DNA of 64,000 nucleotides. Source: Streptomyces europaeiscabiei (GTDB lineage: Bacteria; Actinomycetota; Actinomycetes; Streptomycetales; Streptomycetaceae). The stretch lies in contig NZ_LRTR01000829.1 in the NCBI RefSeq assembly GCF_001550375.1, positions 95,123 to 159,122 of the forward strand. The letters run 5' to 3'. Every line of letters starts with the position of its first letter. Position 1 is the first letter of the stretch. Under the pieces are notes generated by a model. It was not told where the DNA came from. It did no database searches and worked only from the letters and a program-made list of their open reading frames with translations. Shown one piece after another: positions 9,286 to 16,758 of this stretch. The position numbers were made by a program, and so were the translations under genes.

Positions 9286-9900
9286 TCAGACATCGGGCTC
9301 CAACTCGCGCAGAAACCCACCCGTCCGGGAACCGCCCCCGTCCTCCTCCTCCGCCGCCCGCGCGACCTGCTCCGGTGTTCCCTCGGCCACCACCCGCCCT
9401 CCCCCGGCGCCGCCCGCCGGGCCGAGGTCGTTGATCCAGTCCGAGGCGCGCATGACGTCGAGGTTGTGCTCGCTCGTGACGACCGAGTGGCCCGCGTCCA
9501 CGAGGCGTTGGAGTACGTCGAGCAGGCGGGCGGTGTGGTGGCGTGCAGGCCGGTGGTCGGCTCGTCGAGGAGGTAGAGGGTGCGGCCGGTCGCACGGCGC
9601 CCCAACTCCTTTGCCGGCTTGAGGCGTTGGGCCTCGCCGCCGGAGATGGTGGTGGCGGGCTGGCCCAGCGGGAGATAGCCGAGGCCCACGTCCGAGAGCC
9701 GTTGCAGCCGGGCCGCGATCTGCCGTACGCCCCGGAAGACGGTCAGCGCCTCGTCCACCGTCGCGGCCAGCACCTCCGCGATGTCGTACCCGTCGTAGCG
9801 CACCGCGAGGACCTCGCTCCGGAACCGGCGGCCCCGGCAGCCCGGACAGACGCACTCGACTGTGCCTGCCATCTCCACCTCGCCGCCCCCGACATCTGAG
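9286..9900 (-). pseudogene. uvrA: C-terminal third of an UvrA-like protein, frameshifted
   Basis: UvrA is the damage-recognition ATPase of nucleotide excision repair; paralogues act in drug resistance. The remnant holds the second zinc-finger exit (CPGCRGRRF), YDIAEVL, the ABC signature SGGEAQR, Walker [12 protein letters not shown], and in a second frame [35 protein letters not shown] and [15 protein letters not shown]. One base is lost near 9540, after TTGLHA. The usual KLASEL after the signature reads KPAKEL. Everything N-terminal is missing, and the break lies about 30 bases from the second IS630-end repeat. It cannot encode a working UvrA. Confidence 0.88.
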
Positions 9901-9930
9901 CAGACGCCAGACACAGAACTGCCTCCGACG

Positions 9931-9969
9931 TCAACCCCCGAAGGACTTACGGAGCCGACCACTAAGGCA
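9931..9969. repeat. Solitary IS630 right end, copy 2 of the 39-base direct repeat
   Basis: It matches 7670-7708 at 38 of 39 positions in the same orientation, but no transposase precedes it. It marks where another copy of the element once ended, at the edge of the uvrA remnant. Confidence 0.8.
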
Positions 9970-10131
9970 GGGACAGCAGGGGTGACGGCGGTTCCAGCGT
10001 TGTCAGTTCTCATTGTGGACGGTCACGTAATTCCCCAGGCTGCCATCCCGTCGTTCCGGAGGGGTGTCCGGGGCCAGCGTGCCTGAAGGCGGCCCGAACT
10101 ACCGCCCTGAGCGGAGGCCACGCGCATTCAT

Positions 10132-10929
10132 ATGACAGTTGCGAGCCAGCTCCCCGATCATTGGCCGATGACCACGAGACCGGACCTTCTCCGTCTGAAC
10201 ATCGCGTGCCCTCCACCCGACGAGAGCGGCGTGGAGGTCCGCCCGATCGTCAATGGCCGGGATCTTCTGGCCGAGGTGGTCCCCGGTGGCGTGGGAGGCT
10301 CCCGGTACCTGGGAGTAGGCCCCAGGGATCTGCTGGGCCAGGACGGGCCGTTGCATGCCACGGCGACGCCCCACGAGGTTCGTCTCGCTTGGTCCGGGTG
10401 CGGCGTGGAGGAGTGCTGTGGCGCGCTGTACATGACGGTCACGCGTATCGGGGATCATGTTGTCTGGGCGGGCTGGCGCGACCTGGCCAATCAGGACTTC
10501 GACCTGCCGGAGCTTCGGTTCACCGCAGGTCAGTACGGGGCCGAGGTCCTGCGAGCGGGAGAGGACCGCAGTTGGGAGTGGCCGGCAGGAGCGGTTGCGC
10601 GGCTGCTTGAGGCGGGGCTGAGGGGACGCAGGGACTGGCTCGTCAGGTGGGACTGCGAGTTGGAAGGCGTCTGGGCCTTCCGCAAGGAACCCGATCGAAT
10701 TCACGTCGTCCTGAGGCATCCCCGTAACCGGGCCGATGCAGATCTGCCCTGGCTCCAGTTCGGGATGACCCTCCCGATCTCCGCGGACGCCCCATCGGTC
10801 CAAGCCGAGCGCCTTGGAGCGCGGCTGACCGCAGGCGATCCCCGTGCCACCGCCGAGGTCTGGGGAGGTTCGCATGATGCCGAGCAACTGGGCTACCCAT
10901 GGCCGCCGGTCGACCTGCTGTTCATGTGA
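10132..10929 (+). CDS. Conserved hypothetical protein of Streptomyces type
   Basis: The 265-residue soluble protein reads PDLLRLNIACPPPDE, then IVNGRDLLAEV, WSGCGVEECCGALYMTV and WEWPAGAVARLLEAGL. A CGxEECCGA cysteine cluster near residue 90 could bind metal. I took the ATG at 10132, which has GCGGAGG about 12 bases upstream; ATG 10168 (MTTRPDLL) matches the usual family start but lacks a visible ribosome site. No signal peptide or membrane segment is seen. A strong hairpin begins at its stop codon, so it is transcribed alone. The function is unknown; it resembles a widespread Streptomyces family without characterised members that I can name. Confidence 0.75.
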   Translation: MTVASQLPDHWPMTTRPDLLRLNIACPPPDESGVEVRPIVNGRDLLAEVVPGGVGGSRYLGVGPRDLLGQDGPLHATATPHEVRLAWSGCGVEECCGALYMTVTRIGDHVVWAGWRDLANQDFDLPELRFTAGQYGAEVLRAGEDRSWEWPAGAVARLLEAGLRGRRDWLVRWDCELEGVWAFRKEPDRIHVVLRHPRNRADADLPWLQFGMTLPISADAPSVQAERLGARLTAGDPRATAEVWGGSHDAEQLGYPWPPVDLLFM

Positions 10930-10968
10930 ACGGCAGGGAGAGGCGGGGTTGGGCCTTTCCCTGCCGTT
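10929..10968 (+). terminator. Stem-loop terminator of the hypothetical gene
   Basis: AACGGCAGGGAGAGG (10929-10943) pairs with CCTTTCCCTGCCGTT (10954-10968) at 14 of 15 positions, the exception being a G-T wobble, with a 10-base loop. The first arm overlaps the stop codon. No strong T run follows, as is common in Streptomyces. Confidence 0.75.
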
Positions 10969-11119
10969 GGCCATCCACTCGCAACCGCCATCCCCATGGG
11001 GAAGCGTGACCGTCGACGCCCTCCTGATCTGCGCAGTCAAGCGCGAGACGGCATTGTGCGAACCGGCACCGAACGCGACCTCGCCGAATGTGCTCGCCTG
11101 CCGGGCAGGCTGCGGAAAC

Positions 11120-11759
<640 letters not shown>

Positions 11760-11910
11760 TGATCAGCCACATCGCCGACGATGCGACCCACTGCCACACG
11801 ATCTGCGGGGCGGACCAAGGCGGTGGACGGCGGTGGACCGCCCTCGACGGCCTCAGCACCTGCATGAGCGGCGTCACTTTGCAGGAAGGTGAGCCTGCAG
11901 CTATCCTCAT

Positions 11911-11940
11911 ACTCAACAATATGACTAGGTGTCTAGTTGG
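11911..11940. promoter_or_regulatory. Candidate PadR-type operator upstream of the SGNH hydrolase
   Basis: The segment has ACTCAACAATATGACTA followed by ACTAG-GTGT-CTAGT (11924-11937), a 5-bp inverted repeat. TCAACAAxATGACTA recurs ahead of the PadR gene (13884-13898) and a related TTGACTAA lies downstream of it (13257-13264). It is about 60 bases upstream of the hydrolase start. The assignment is by shared sequence only. Confidence 0.4.
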
Positions 11941-11996
11941 TTAGCGGTGGCCGTGGCCACTTCCATCAGCAGCGTTGACGAGAGGCGGGCAGCCCC

Positions 11997-12803
11997 GTGT
12001 CGAGCGGTGGGTATCTGCGCTATGTCGCCCTGGGTGACAGTCACACCGAGGGACTCGGGGACGGCGACGACGTCCGTGGTCTTCGGGGCTGGGCGGACCG
12101 GCTCGCCGAGCAGGTCGCCCGCCACAGCCCCGGCCTGCTCTACGCCAACCTCGCGGTGCGCGGCCGTAAGGCCGGCCAGGTGCGCGCCGAGCAGCTCGCT
12201 CCGGCTCTCGCGATGCGGCCCGACCTTGCCACCGTGGTGGCTGGGGTCAACGATGCGTTGCGCCCGGGCTGCGACCTCGACGAGGTGGCCGGCCATGTCG
12301 AGGCGATGTTCGCCGCCCTCACCGCGCAGGGCGCCACCGTCGCGACCCTCATGGTTCCCGATGTCGGGCGCATCACGCCGTTGGCCCGCCCGATCGGTCA
12401 CCGTGTTCTCGCACTCAACGCGCGCATCCGGGAGGCCGCCGACCGCCACGGCGTGGTGGTGGCGGAGACGGCCGCGCACGCGGCGGCGACCGATCCGCGG
12501 TTGTGGAGTGCTGACCGGCTGCACGCCGGCCCGCTGGGACACACGCGCATCGCGGCTGCCATGGCCCACGCGCTCGGTCTGCCGGGCAGCGACGACACGT
12601 GGACCCTTCCCCTTCCGGCCGAGGGGACAGACATCCCTGCCTGGAGGACCGTGGGTGCCGAACTGCGCTGGGCCGGCACCTTCCTCGGCCCTTGGGTCGG
12701 CCGCCGCCTGCGTGGCCGCTCCTCCGGCGACGGCCGCCAGGCCAAGCGGCCGGCGCTACTTCCGGTGGCCGCGCCCGCCGGGGACACCTCCCCATCGGTG
12801 TGA
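11997..12803 (+). CDS. SGNH/GDSL family hydrolase
   Basis: The 268-residue esterase-type hydrolase starts at GTG 11997. Block I is YVALGDSHTEG with nucleophile Ser15; block II has the small-residue Gly in NLAVRG; block III is VVAGVND; block V is SADRLHAG with catalytic Asp and His. No signal peptide is present, so it is likely cytoplasmic. The last ~30 residues are basic. The upstream segment shares a motif with the nearby PadR gene promoter, so this gene may belong to that regulon (inference). The substrate is unknown. Confidence 0.9.
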   Translation: MSSGGYLRYVALGDSHTEGLGDGDDVRGLRGWADRLAEQVARHSPGLLYANLAVRGRKAGQVRAEQLAPALAMRPDLATVVAGVNDALRPGCDLDEVAGHVEAMFAALTAQGATVATLMVPDVGRITPLARPIGHRVLALNARIREAADRHGVVVAETAAHAAATDPRLWSADRLHAGPLGHTRIAAAMAHALGLPGSDDTWTLPLPAEGTDIPAWRTVGAELRWAGTFLGPWVGRRLRGRSSGDGRQAKRPALLPVAAPAGDTSPSV

Positions 12804-12869
12804 TGCTCTGGTTTGCGACGACGCCGGCGGCTCCTCGTGCTGAACTGCGCTTCACCGGGGGTGCGCACG

Positions 12870-13215
12870 CTCATGCCGGGGATAGCTGTTCATCACGATC
12901 TTCTACATCGCCATGGCGGCACCGACGTCCGGCGCCACGGCCCCCGCCAGGCACTCCCCGGCTTACACCGCACCCTCGGCGAGTTCCAGCCCCTGCGTCA
13001 GATCACCGGCGTCGTCCGCTCCATCCTCCACAACGACGCCCAGGGCGACGCCGGACTGCCCCGACGCTGGGTGATCTCTGGGCTTGGGACTCGCGGTCGC
13101 GTGCCTCTCCGGCTCCGACGTGACCCGGTTCTCCGACCGCAAGGGACTGCACCGCAATCCCGCCGACAAGGAACCGCAGCCGGTCCTGGCTCGGACACAG
13201 ACCGACGACCCCTGA
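12870..13215 (+). pseudogene. C-terminal remnant of a DUF3533/SNG1-like membrane protein
   Basis: Read over two frames, it gives LHRTLGEFQPLRQITG, VRSILHNDAQGDAGLPRRW and GLAVACLSG, then DVTRFSDRKGLH and a TGA at 13213-13215. This matches the end of actinobacterial DUF3533 (SNG1/YhgE-like) multi-helix membrane proteins, where the segment reads TLGEFQP.RQITDGVR.ILYFDA.GDAGL. A frame change occurs near 13080, and everything upstream of about 12870 is missing. Such proteins are commonly paired with PadR or TetR regulators, which fits the PadR gene next door. It is not functional. Confidence 0.6.
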
Positions 13216-13250
13216 GAGGCCGGGCTGCTCACACCGGCCCCGGGTCATCA

Positions 13251-13275
13251 CTTTGTTGACTAACCGTGTTGAGTC
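13251..13275. promoter_or_regulatory. Third copy of the candidate PadR motif
   Basis: TTGTTGACTAACCGTGTTGAG (within 13253-13273) shares TGACTAAC with the PadR promoter site and lies just beyond the PadR gene's 3' end, next to the membrane-protein remnant. It could be the old operator of a lost gene or a chance match. Confidence 0.25.
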
Positions 13276-13287
13276 GGACCGCCGCAG

Positions 13288-13863
13288 TCAGCCGTCGGCC
13301 CGGAGCGCGGCCGTGCGCTGTTCGAGCCTGCGCAGCGCCAAGTCCCCCCACTGGAGGTTCTCCCGCTCGAACGCCATCCCGCGCAGCAGGGTGAGATACG
13401 GGCCGATGCGCTCGGCCTCGGCGAAGTACGCCTCCTCGGAGCGCCCGTCGAGCAGACGCTGCCGGAGCCGCTCGTAGCGGGCCAGCTTGGCGGTGGCCCA
13501 CTCCATGCGCTCGGCGATGGCGGCCCGGACCGCTTCCATGTCGCCCGCGTCCAGGCACTGCACCTTGACAAGCAACTCGTCCCGGATCACCGCCGGTTTA
13601 CCCAAGGGTTCGGCGGTGTAGGCATGGACGGCCGTCCGTCCGGCCTCCGTCAAGGAGAACAGTCGCTTGTTGGGGCGGCGCTTCTGCTCGACGACGCGGG
13701 CCGTGACGAGTCCTTCGGCCTCCATGCGATCCTGCTCCTGGTAGAGCTGCTGGGGCGTCGACATCCAGAAGTTGGCGACGGTGGCGTCGAACGCCTTCGC
13801 GAGGTCGTACCCGGACGCCTCGCCCTCCAACAGCGCGGCCATCACCGCGTTCCGCAAAGCCAT
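13288..13863 (-). CDS. PadR family transcriptional regulator
   Basis: The 191-residue regulator starts at ATG 13863 (MALRNAVMAALLEGEASGYDL). The N-terminal PadR winged helix spans residues 1-85, with the recognition region TPQQLYQEQDRMEAEGLV and wing KRRPNKRLFSLTEAG. The C-terminal Vir-like helical dimerisation domain follows (LLVKVQCLDAGDMEAVRAAI to ALRRLEQR). PadR proteins bind inverted repeats and release DNA on ligand binding. The gene diverges from the SnoaL-like gene across a 124-base AT-richer gap that holds a shared motif, so autoregulation is likely. Its probable export-type partner survives only as the remnant at 12870-13215. Confidence 0.92.
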   Translation of the reverse strand: MALRNAVMAALLEGEASGYDLAKAFDATVANFWMSTPQQLYQEQDRMEAEGLVTARVVEQKRRPNKRLFSLTEAGRTAVHAYTAEPLGKPAVIRDELLVKVQCLDAGDMEAVRAAIAERMEWATAKLARYERLRQRLLDGRSEEAYFAEAERIGPYLTLLRGMAFERENLQWGDLALRRLEQRTAALRADG

Positions 13864-13881
13864 GGATGCGCGCTAACAGAT

Positions 13882-13907
13882 TAATCAACAACATGACTAA
13901 CAGTTGC
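13882..13907. promoter_or_regulatory. Candidate PadR operator in the divergent promoter
   Basis: ATCAACAACATGACTAACAG (13884-13903) lies about 20 bases upstream of the PadR ATG and matches the site ahead of the SGNH hydrolase (11913-11927) in TCAACAA-ATGACTA. Its AT content is unusual for the window. It could control both divergent genes. Confidence 0.4.
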
Positions 13908-13987
13908 CCCTCCCTTGTAGACAAGCCCTAACGGCCCCTCTATTCTCTACCACCCTATTAACATTTTTGACTATACGGGGTGGGCTC

Positions 13988-14380
13988 ATGCATCCCTTCC
14001 GCAAGGCTGTCGAGAGCGGCGACCTGGACGCCGTGGCCGCTCTGCTGGCCGACGACGTCGTCTTCACCAGCCCCGTCACCTTCAAGCCGTACCCGGGCAA
14101 GGCCATCACCGCGGCGATCCTGCGCGGCGTGCTCCGCGTCTTCGAGGACTTCACCTACATCCGTGAGATCGCCAACCCCGACGGCCGCGATCACACCTTC
14201 GTCTTCACCGCCACTGTCACCGGCAAGCAGATCCAGGGATGCGACTTCCTGCACTTCGACGACGACGGGAAAATCGACGAGATCACGGTGATGGTGCGCC
14301 CGCTCTCCGCCGCCCAGGCGCTCGGCGAGGCCATGGGCGCCCAGTTCGAGCAGATCGCCCGAGAGGCCGCCGAACAGTAA
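13988..14380 (+). CDS. SnoaL/NTF2-like nuclear-transport-factor-fold protein
   Basis: The 130-residue protein starts at ATG 13988 (MHPFRKAVESGDLDAVAALLADDVVFTSP), a typical opening of SnoaL-like proteins. It keeps the fold's landmarks: the DLDAVAALLADDV helix, FKPYPGK, and the strand FDDDGKIDEITVMVRPL. The pocket may bind or isomerise a small hydrophobic compound; the substrate is unknown. The gene diverges from padR across a shared regulatory gap, so PadR control is probable. A weak GGGGTGGG ribosome site precedes the start. Confidence 0.85.
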   Translation: MHPFRKAVESGDLDAVAALLADDVVFTSPVTFKPYPGKAITAAILRGVLRVFEDFTYIREIANPDGRDHTFVFTATVTGKQIQGCDFLHFDDDGKIDEITVMVRPLSAAQALGEAMGAQFEQIAREAAEQ

Positions 14381-14799
14381 CCACGACGACCGACTTCGAC
14401 GGACTGAGCAACCCTCCTGGCGGAGCGCCACAACGTCCCCGGCGGCTGCGCCACCACCCTTCGACGAGGCCGCTTCGAGGTCGAGACGGCGCTGCACCAG
14501 CTGTCCAGAGGCGGCCGGAAGGCCAGCCGTACACGCTGCGCGGGCCGTTCGAGAAGCTCGGCGTCGCTGACTCACTGTAGATCGTCCAGGAGCACCACCT
14601 GTATCGCGCCGTGGTACCCGGCCGCACGATGTGACCCTGCCCGCCGACTGGGCCGGCGCCGTGGACGCCTTTCGGCATACGTGCGGTACGTCTTGCGCCC
14701 GGCCGGGCTGGGCACCCTCGCCGACGAGGGCGGCGCCTTGCTGGCAAACAGCAGTGTCCAGCCAACTCCTAGTCAGTCCGCCCAACTGAACAAACGGAC
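14381..14799. other. 419 bases without a recognisable gene
   Basis: No frame carries a family signature. A short plus-strand reading (LRRGRFEVETALHQL near 14460-14500) looks protein-like but is broken on both sides. The segment is probably degraded coding DNA between the SnoaL gene and the next hypothetical frame. Confidence 0.5.
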
Positions 14800-15372
14800 T
14801 TGACAGGGAATGCGAAGTCCGCGGCCGCCGACTGGCTCCGTAGCCGGGGCGAAGAGGCCGATGTCGAGTTCGTGCGGCCGGAGGGGGTGCCGATCGGCTC
14901 GGTGGTGGACATCCGATTCCGAGGTGGCGGGCTGCGGGTGCACTTGGACCAGGCGGTGGAGCCGTCGTGGGACCAGGACGACCGCGAGCCGGTGCTCGGG
15001 GTGTCGGTGCCGGTGGACCGGGACACGCTGATCGATCGCTGGTATGGCCATCGCATTCGGCTGGACAGTGAAGGAACCGCCCGCCGGGTTCGTATCGGCA
15101 CCGAGGCGTTCGCGCGGGAAACCGAGTGGTTCGCGCTGGACGACTGCGAGATGACGGAGCGAGGACTGTCGACACCGGCGGTGGAGCAGATCGTGCGTTC
15201 CCGCAGCACTCGGCCCGTTACCCGGTGGGGGGCCAGGGCGAAGAAGGTTCCGGACGTACGTGTGCGGGCTCGGGTGCTGCTGTGCAAACTAGCCGATGCC
15301 CGCAGGGTGGTCCGGAGGCCAAACGGTGCGGCTCTCGCCGGGGCCGAACGTCCGGCGACCCTGACGAGCTGA
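14800..15372 (+). CDS. Hypothetical protein, probably the C-terminal part of a larger gene
   Basis: The 190-residue frame opens at TTG 14800 without a ribosome site, and coherent sequence starts immediately (ADWLRSRGEEADVEFV), so the native 5' end is likely lost. Visible blocks are GSVVDIRFRGGGLRVHLDQ, EPVLGVSVPVDRDTLIDR, RIRLDSEGTARRVRIGTE and TEWFALDDCEMTERGLSTPA. The alternation of strands with DIRF and LRVHLDQ recalls restriction-like (CoiA-type) nuclease folds, but this is weak. The complementary frame of similar length is a shadow. No function is assigned. Confidence 0.5.
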   Translation: MTGNAKSAAADWLRSRGEEADVEFVRPEGVPIGSVVDIRFRGGGLRVHLDQAVEPSWDQDDREPVLGVSVPVDRDTLIDRWYGHRIRLDSEGTARRVRIGTEAFARETEWFALDDCEMTERGLSTPAVEQIVRSRSTRPVTRWGARAKKVPDVRVRARVLLCKLADARRVVRRPNGAALAGAERPATLTS

Positions 15373-15676
15373 TCGGCCCCAGCGATCAACCGTGGACGGT
15401 CTCAGCCACATCGCGGCAGCTGGTGCTCCCAGCCACCGTAACCGGTGGGGTGGTCTGCTCACGCGGGCGCGTCCGTGACGGTGGCAATACGGTCCGGGCC
15501 CCGGACGGTCCCGGCCGCCGGTGCTCCGTGGCCCCGCCCGGCTCCCCTCCCTCCTCGCCAGCCTCTGAGGTCGAGCACAACGACGATGCCCGCCGGTCGG
15601 CATGCGGTTGGCCATGTAAAAGCGGTGGCTTGCCCGGCTCCTGGTCGTCCGGTTCGTCGCGGGGCTGATCTACGCG

Positions 15677-15997
15677 GTGCCGATCGCGGTCTTCGGTGCG
15701 CGAGCCCAGTCGAAGCTCATCGCGCCGCGCGTCGCCGAAGCGCCTGGTGAAGACACGTCGACGAGTCCAGAGGAGTCAGGGGCGAAGGTTCGGAGAGCGG
15801 CCTCACCAATCACCATGTTTCTGTACATTCTTGTCGCTATGGTGATGTTGCTCTTTGTGACTGCCGTGGTCATTGCCTACGTCGCCTTCTCGAACTCCTC
15901 CCTCTCCATCTCGTTGATCTCGGTGATGACGCTCATTGTGGGTGTGATCCCCGTCATTCTGAAGGCTGTCAGCTATCTGCGAGGTGACCGCGGCTGA
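15677..15997 (+). CDS. Small multi-helix membrane protein
   Basis: The 106-residue frame is taken from GTG 15677. Upstream, the same frame stays open back to TAA 15617 and encodes another hydrophobic stretch (WLARLLVVRFVAGLIYAV), so the true N terminus may be upstream with a lost start. Two strong membrane helices lie at about residues 46-72 (ITMFLYILVAMVMLLFV) and 75-98 (SLISVMTLIVGVIPVIL), separated by an SNSSLS turn. A Pro/Glu/Ser-rich loop precedes them. The lower GC of this gene compared with its neighbours suggests separate ancestry. The function is unknown. Confidence 0.55.
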   Translation: MPIAVFGARAQSKLIAPRVAEAPGEDTSTSPEESGAKVRRAASPITMFLYILVAMVMLLFVTAVVIAYVAFSNSSLSISLISVMTLIVGVIPVILKAVSYLRGDRG

Positions 15998-16185
15998 GGC
16001 TGAGGCTCGTGCATCCCGGCCGGTCAGGTGTATGGCCGGTCGGACCGCGCGCCGAGCGTTGAGCCTGTCCGAGAGGCCACGTTCGGCGCGCGGTTGTCGT
16101 ACTGCGACAGCTCTCGGGTGGCCACGGCCGGGTGATCTTCGAGGGCTGGCCGTGACGCGCGGGGTGCCTATGGGGGTTGCCGGGC

Positions 16186-16758
16186 ATGAGACAGCGGCGG
16201 CGGTTGGTGATGGCTCTGGTGCTGGCGTTCACGGGGGTGGTGTCGACGGCGGCGCCGGCGTCGGCCGACTCCAGCTCGTGCACGCACCATTGGAGCGGTC
16301 CGCAGGTCTGCATCCGGCTGGAGGGCCGGAATTCGTGGAACTCGGTCACCGCGATTTGGGTGAACCCGCCCAAGAGCGTGAGGGCTCGGACGGTGCGGCT
16401 GTTCATGAACGGCCGGCAGTTTGCCGACGCGCAAAAGGCGGTGCGCGTCGGCAAAACGGTGTCCTTCACCTGGTCGTCGATGGACACCAGCACGGACACC
16501 AAGCTGTGCGTACGGTTCAAGGTGAAGCTTCCCTGCAGTACTTCCGCTCAGCACGATCCGCGTCGCACCTATGATTCACCAGGGGGCGGTTGGAGTCCCG
16601 TCCGGATTGAGGCCGTACGGCCACAGACGCTCAGCCTGGTCGGCGGTCGTATCTCTCCGCCTGCGAGACAGCCAGACAACGACGGCCGAGTTGCCGGCGT
16701 CGGCAGCCTTGAGAGCGCAGCGCTCGGCGCCCCGTCTGTCGCCCGCTACCTCGCGTGA
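16186..16758 (+). CDS. Secreted small protein with an altered C terminus
   Basis: The protein starts at ATG 16186 (MRQRRRLVMALVLAFTGVV) with a clear Sec signal peptide and AxA site (TAAPASADSS). The mature part has paired cysteines (SCTHHW, QVCIRL, KLCVRFKVKLPC) and a compact beta-rich pattern with WNSVTAIWVNPPKS. Coherent sequence ends near residue 125. The remaining ~65 residues are antisense to the 3' end of the large gene at 16576-19905, which suggests that its native stop was lost in a rearrangement. An extracellular role is inferred from the signal peptide alone. Confidence 0.6.
   Translation: MRQRRRLVMALVLAFTGVVSTAAPASADSSSCTHHWSGPQVCIRLEGRNSWNSVTAIWVNPPKSVRARTVRLFMNGRQFADAQKAVRVGKTVSFTWSSMDTSTDTKLCVRFKVKLPCSTSAQHDPRRTYDSPGGGWSPVRIEAVRPQTLSLVGGRISPPARQPDNDGRVAGVGSLESAALGAPSVARYLA

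Noticed and set aside
14769..15389. 206-residue minus-strand frame
   Set aside because: It is Ser/Arg/Thr-rich and antisense to the more protein-like plus-strand frame at 14800-15372.
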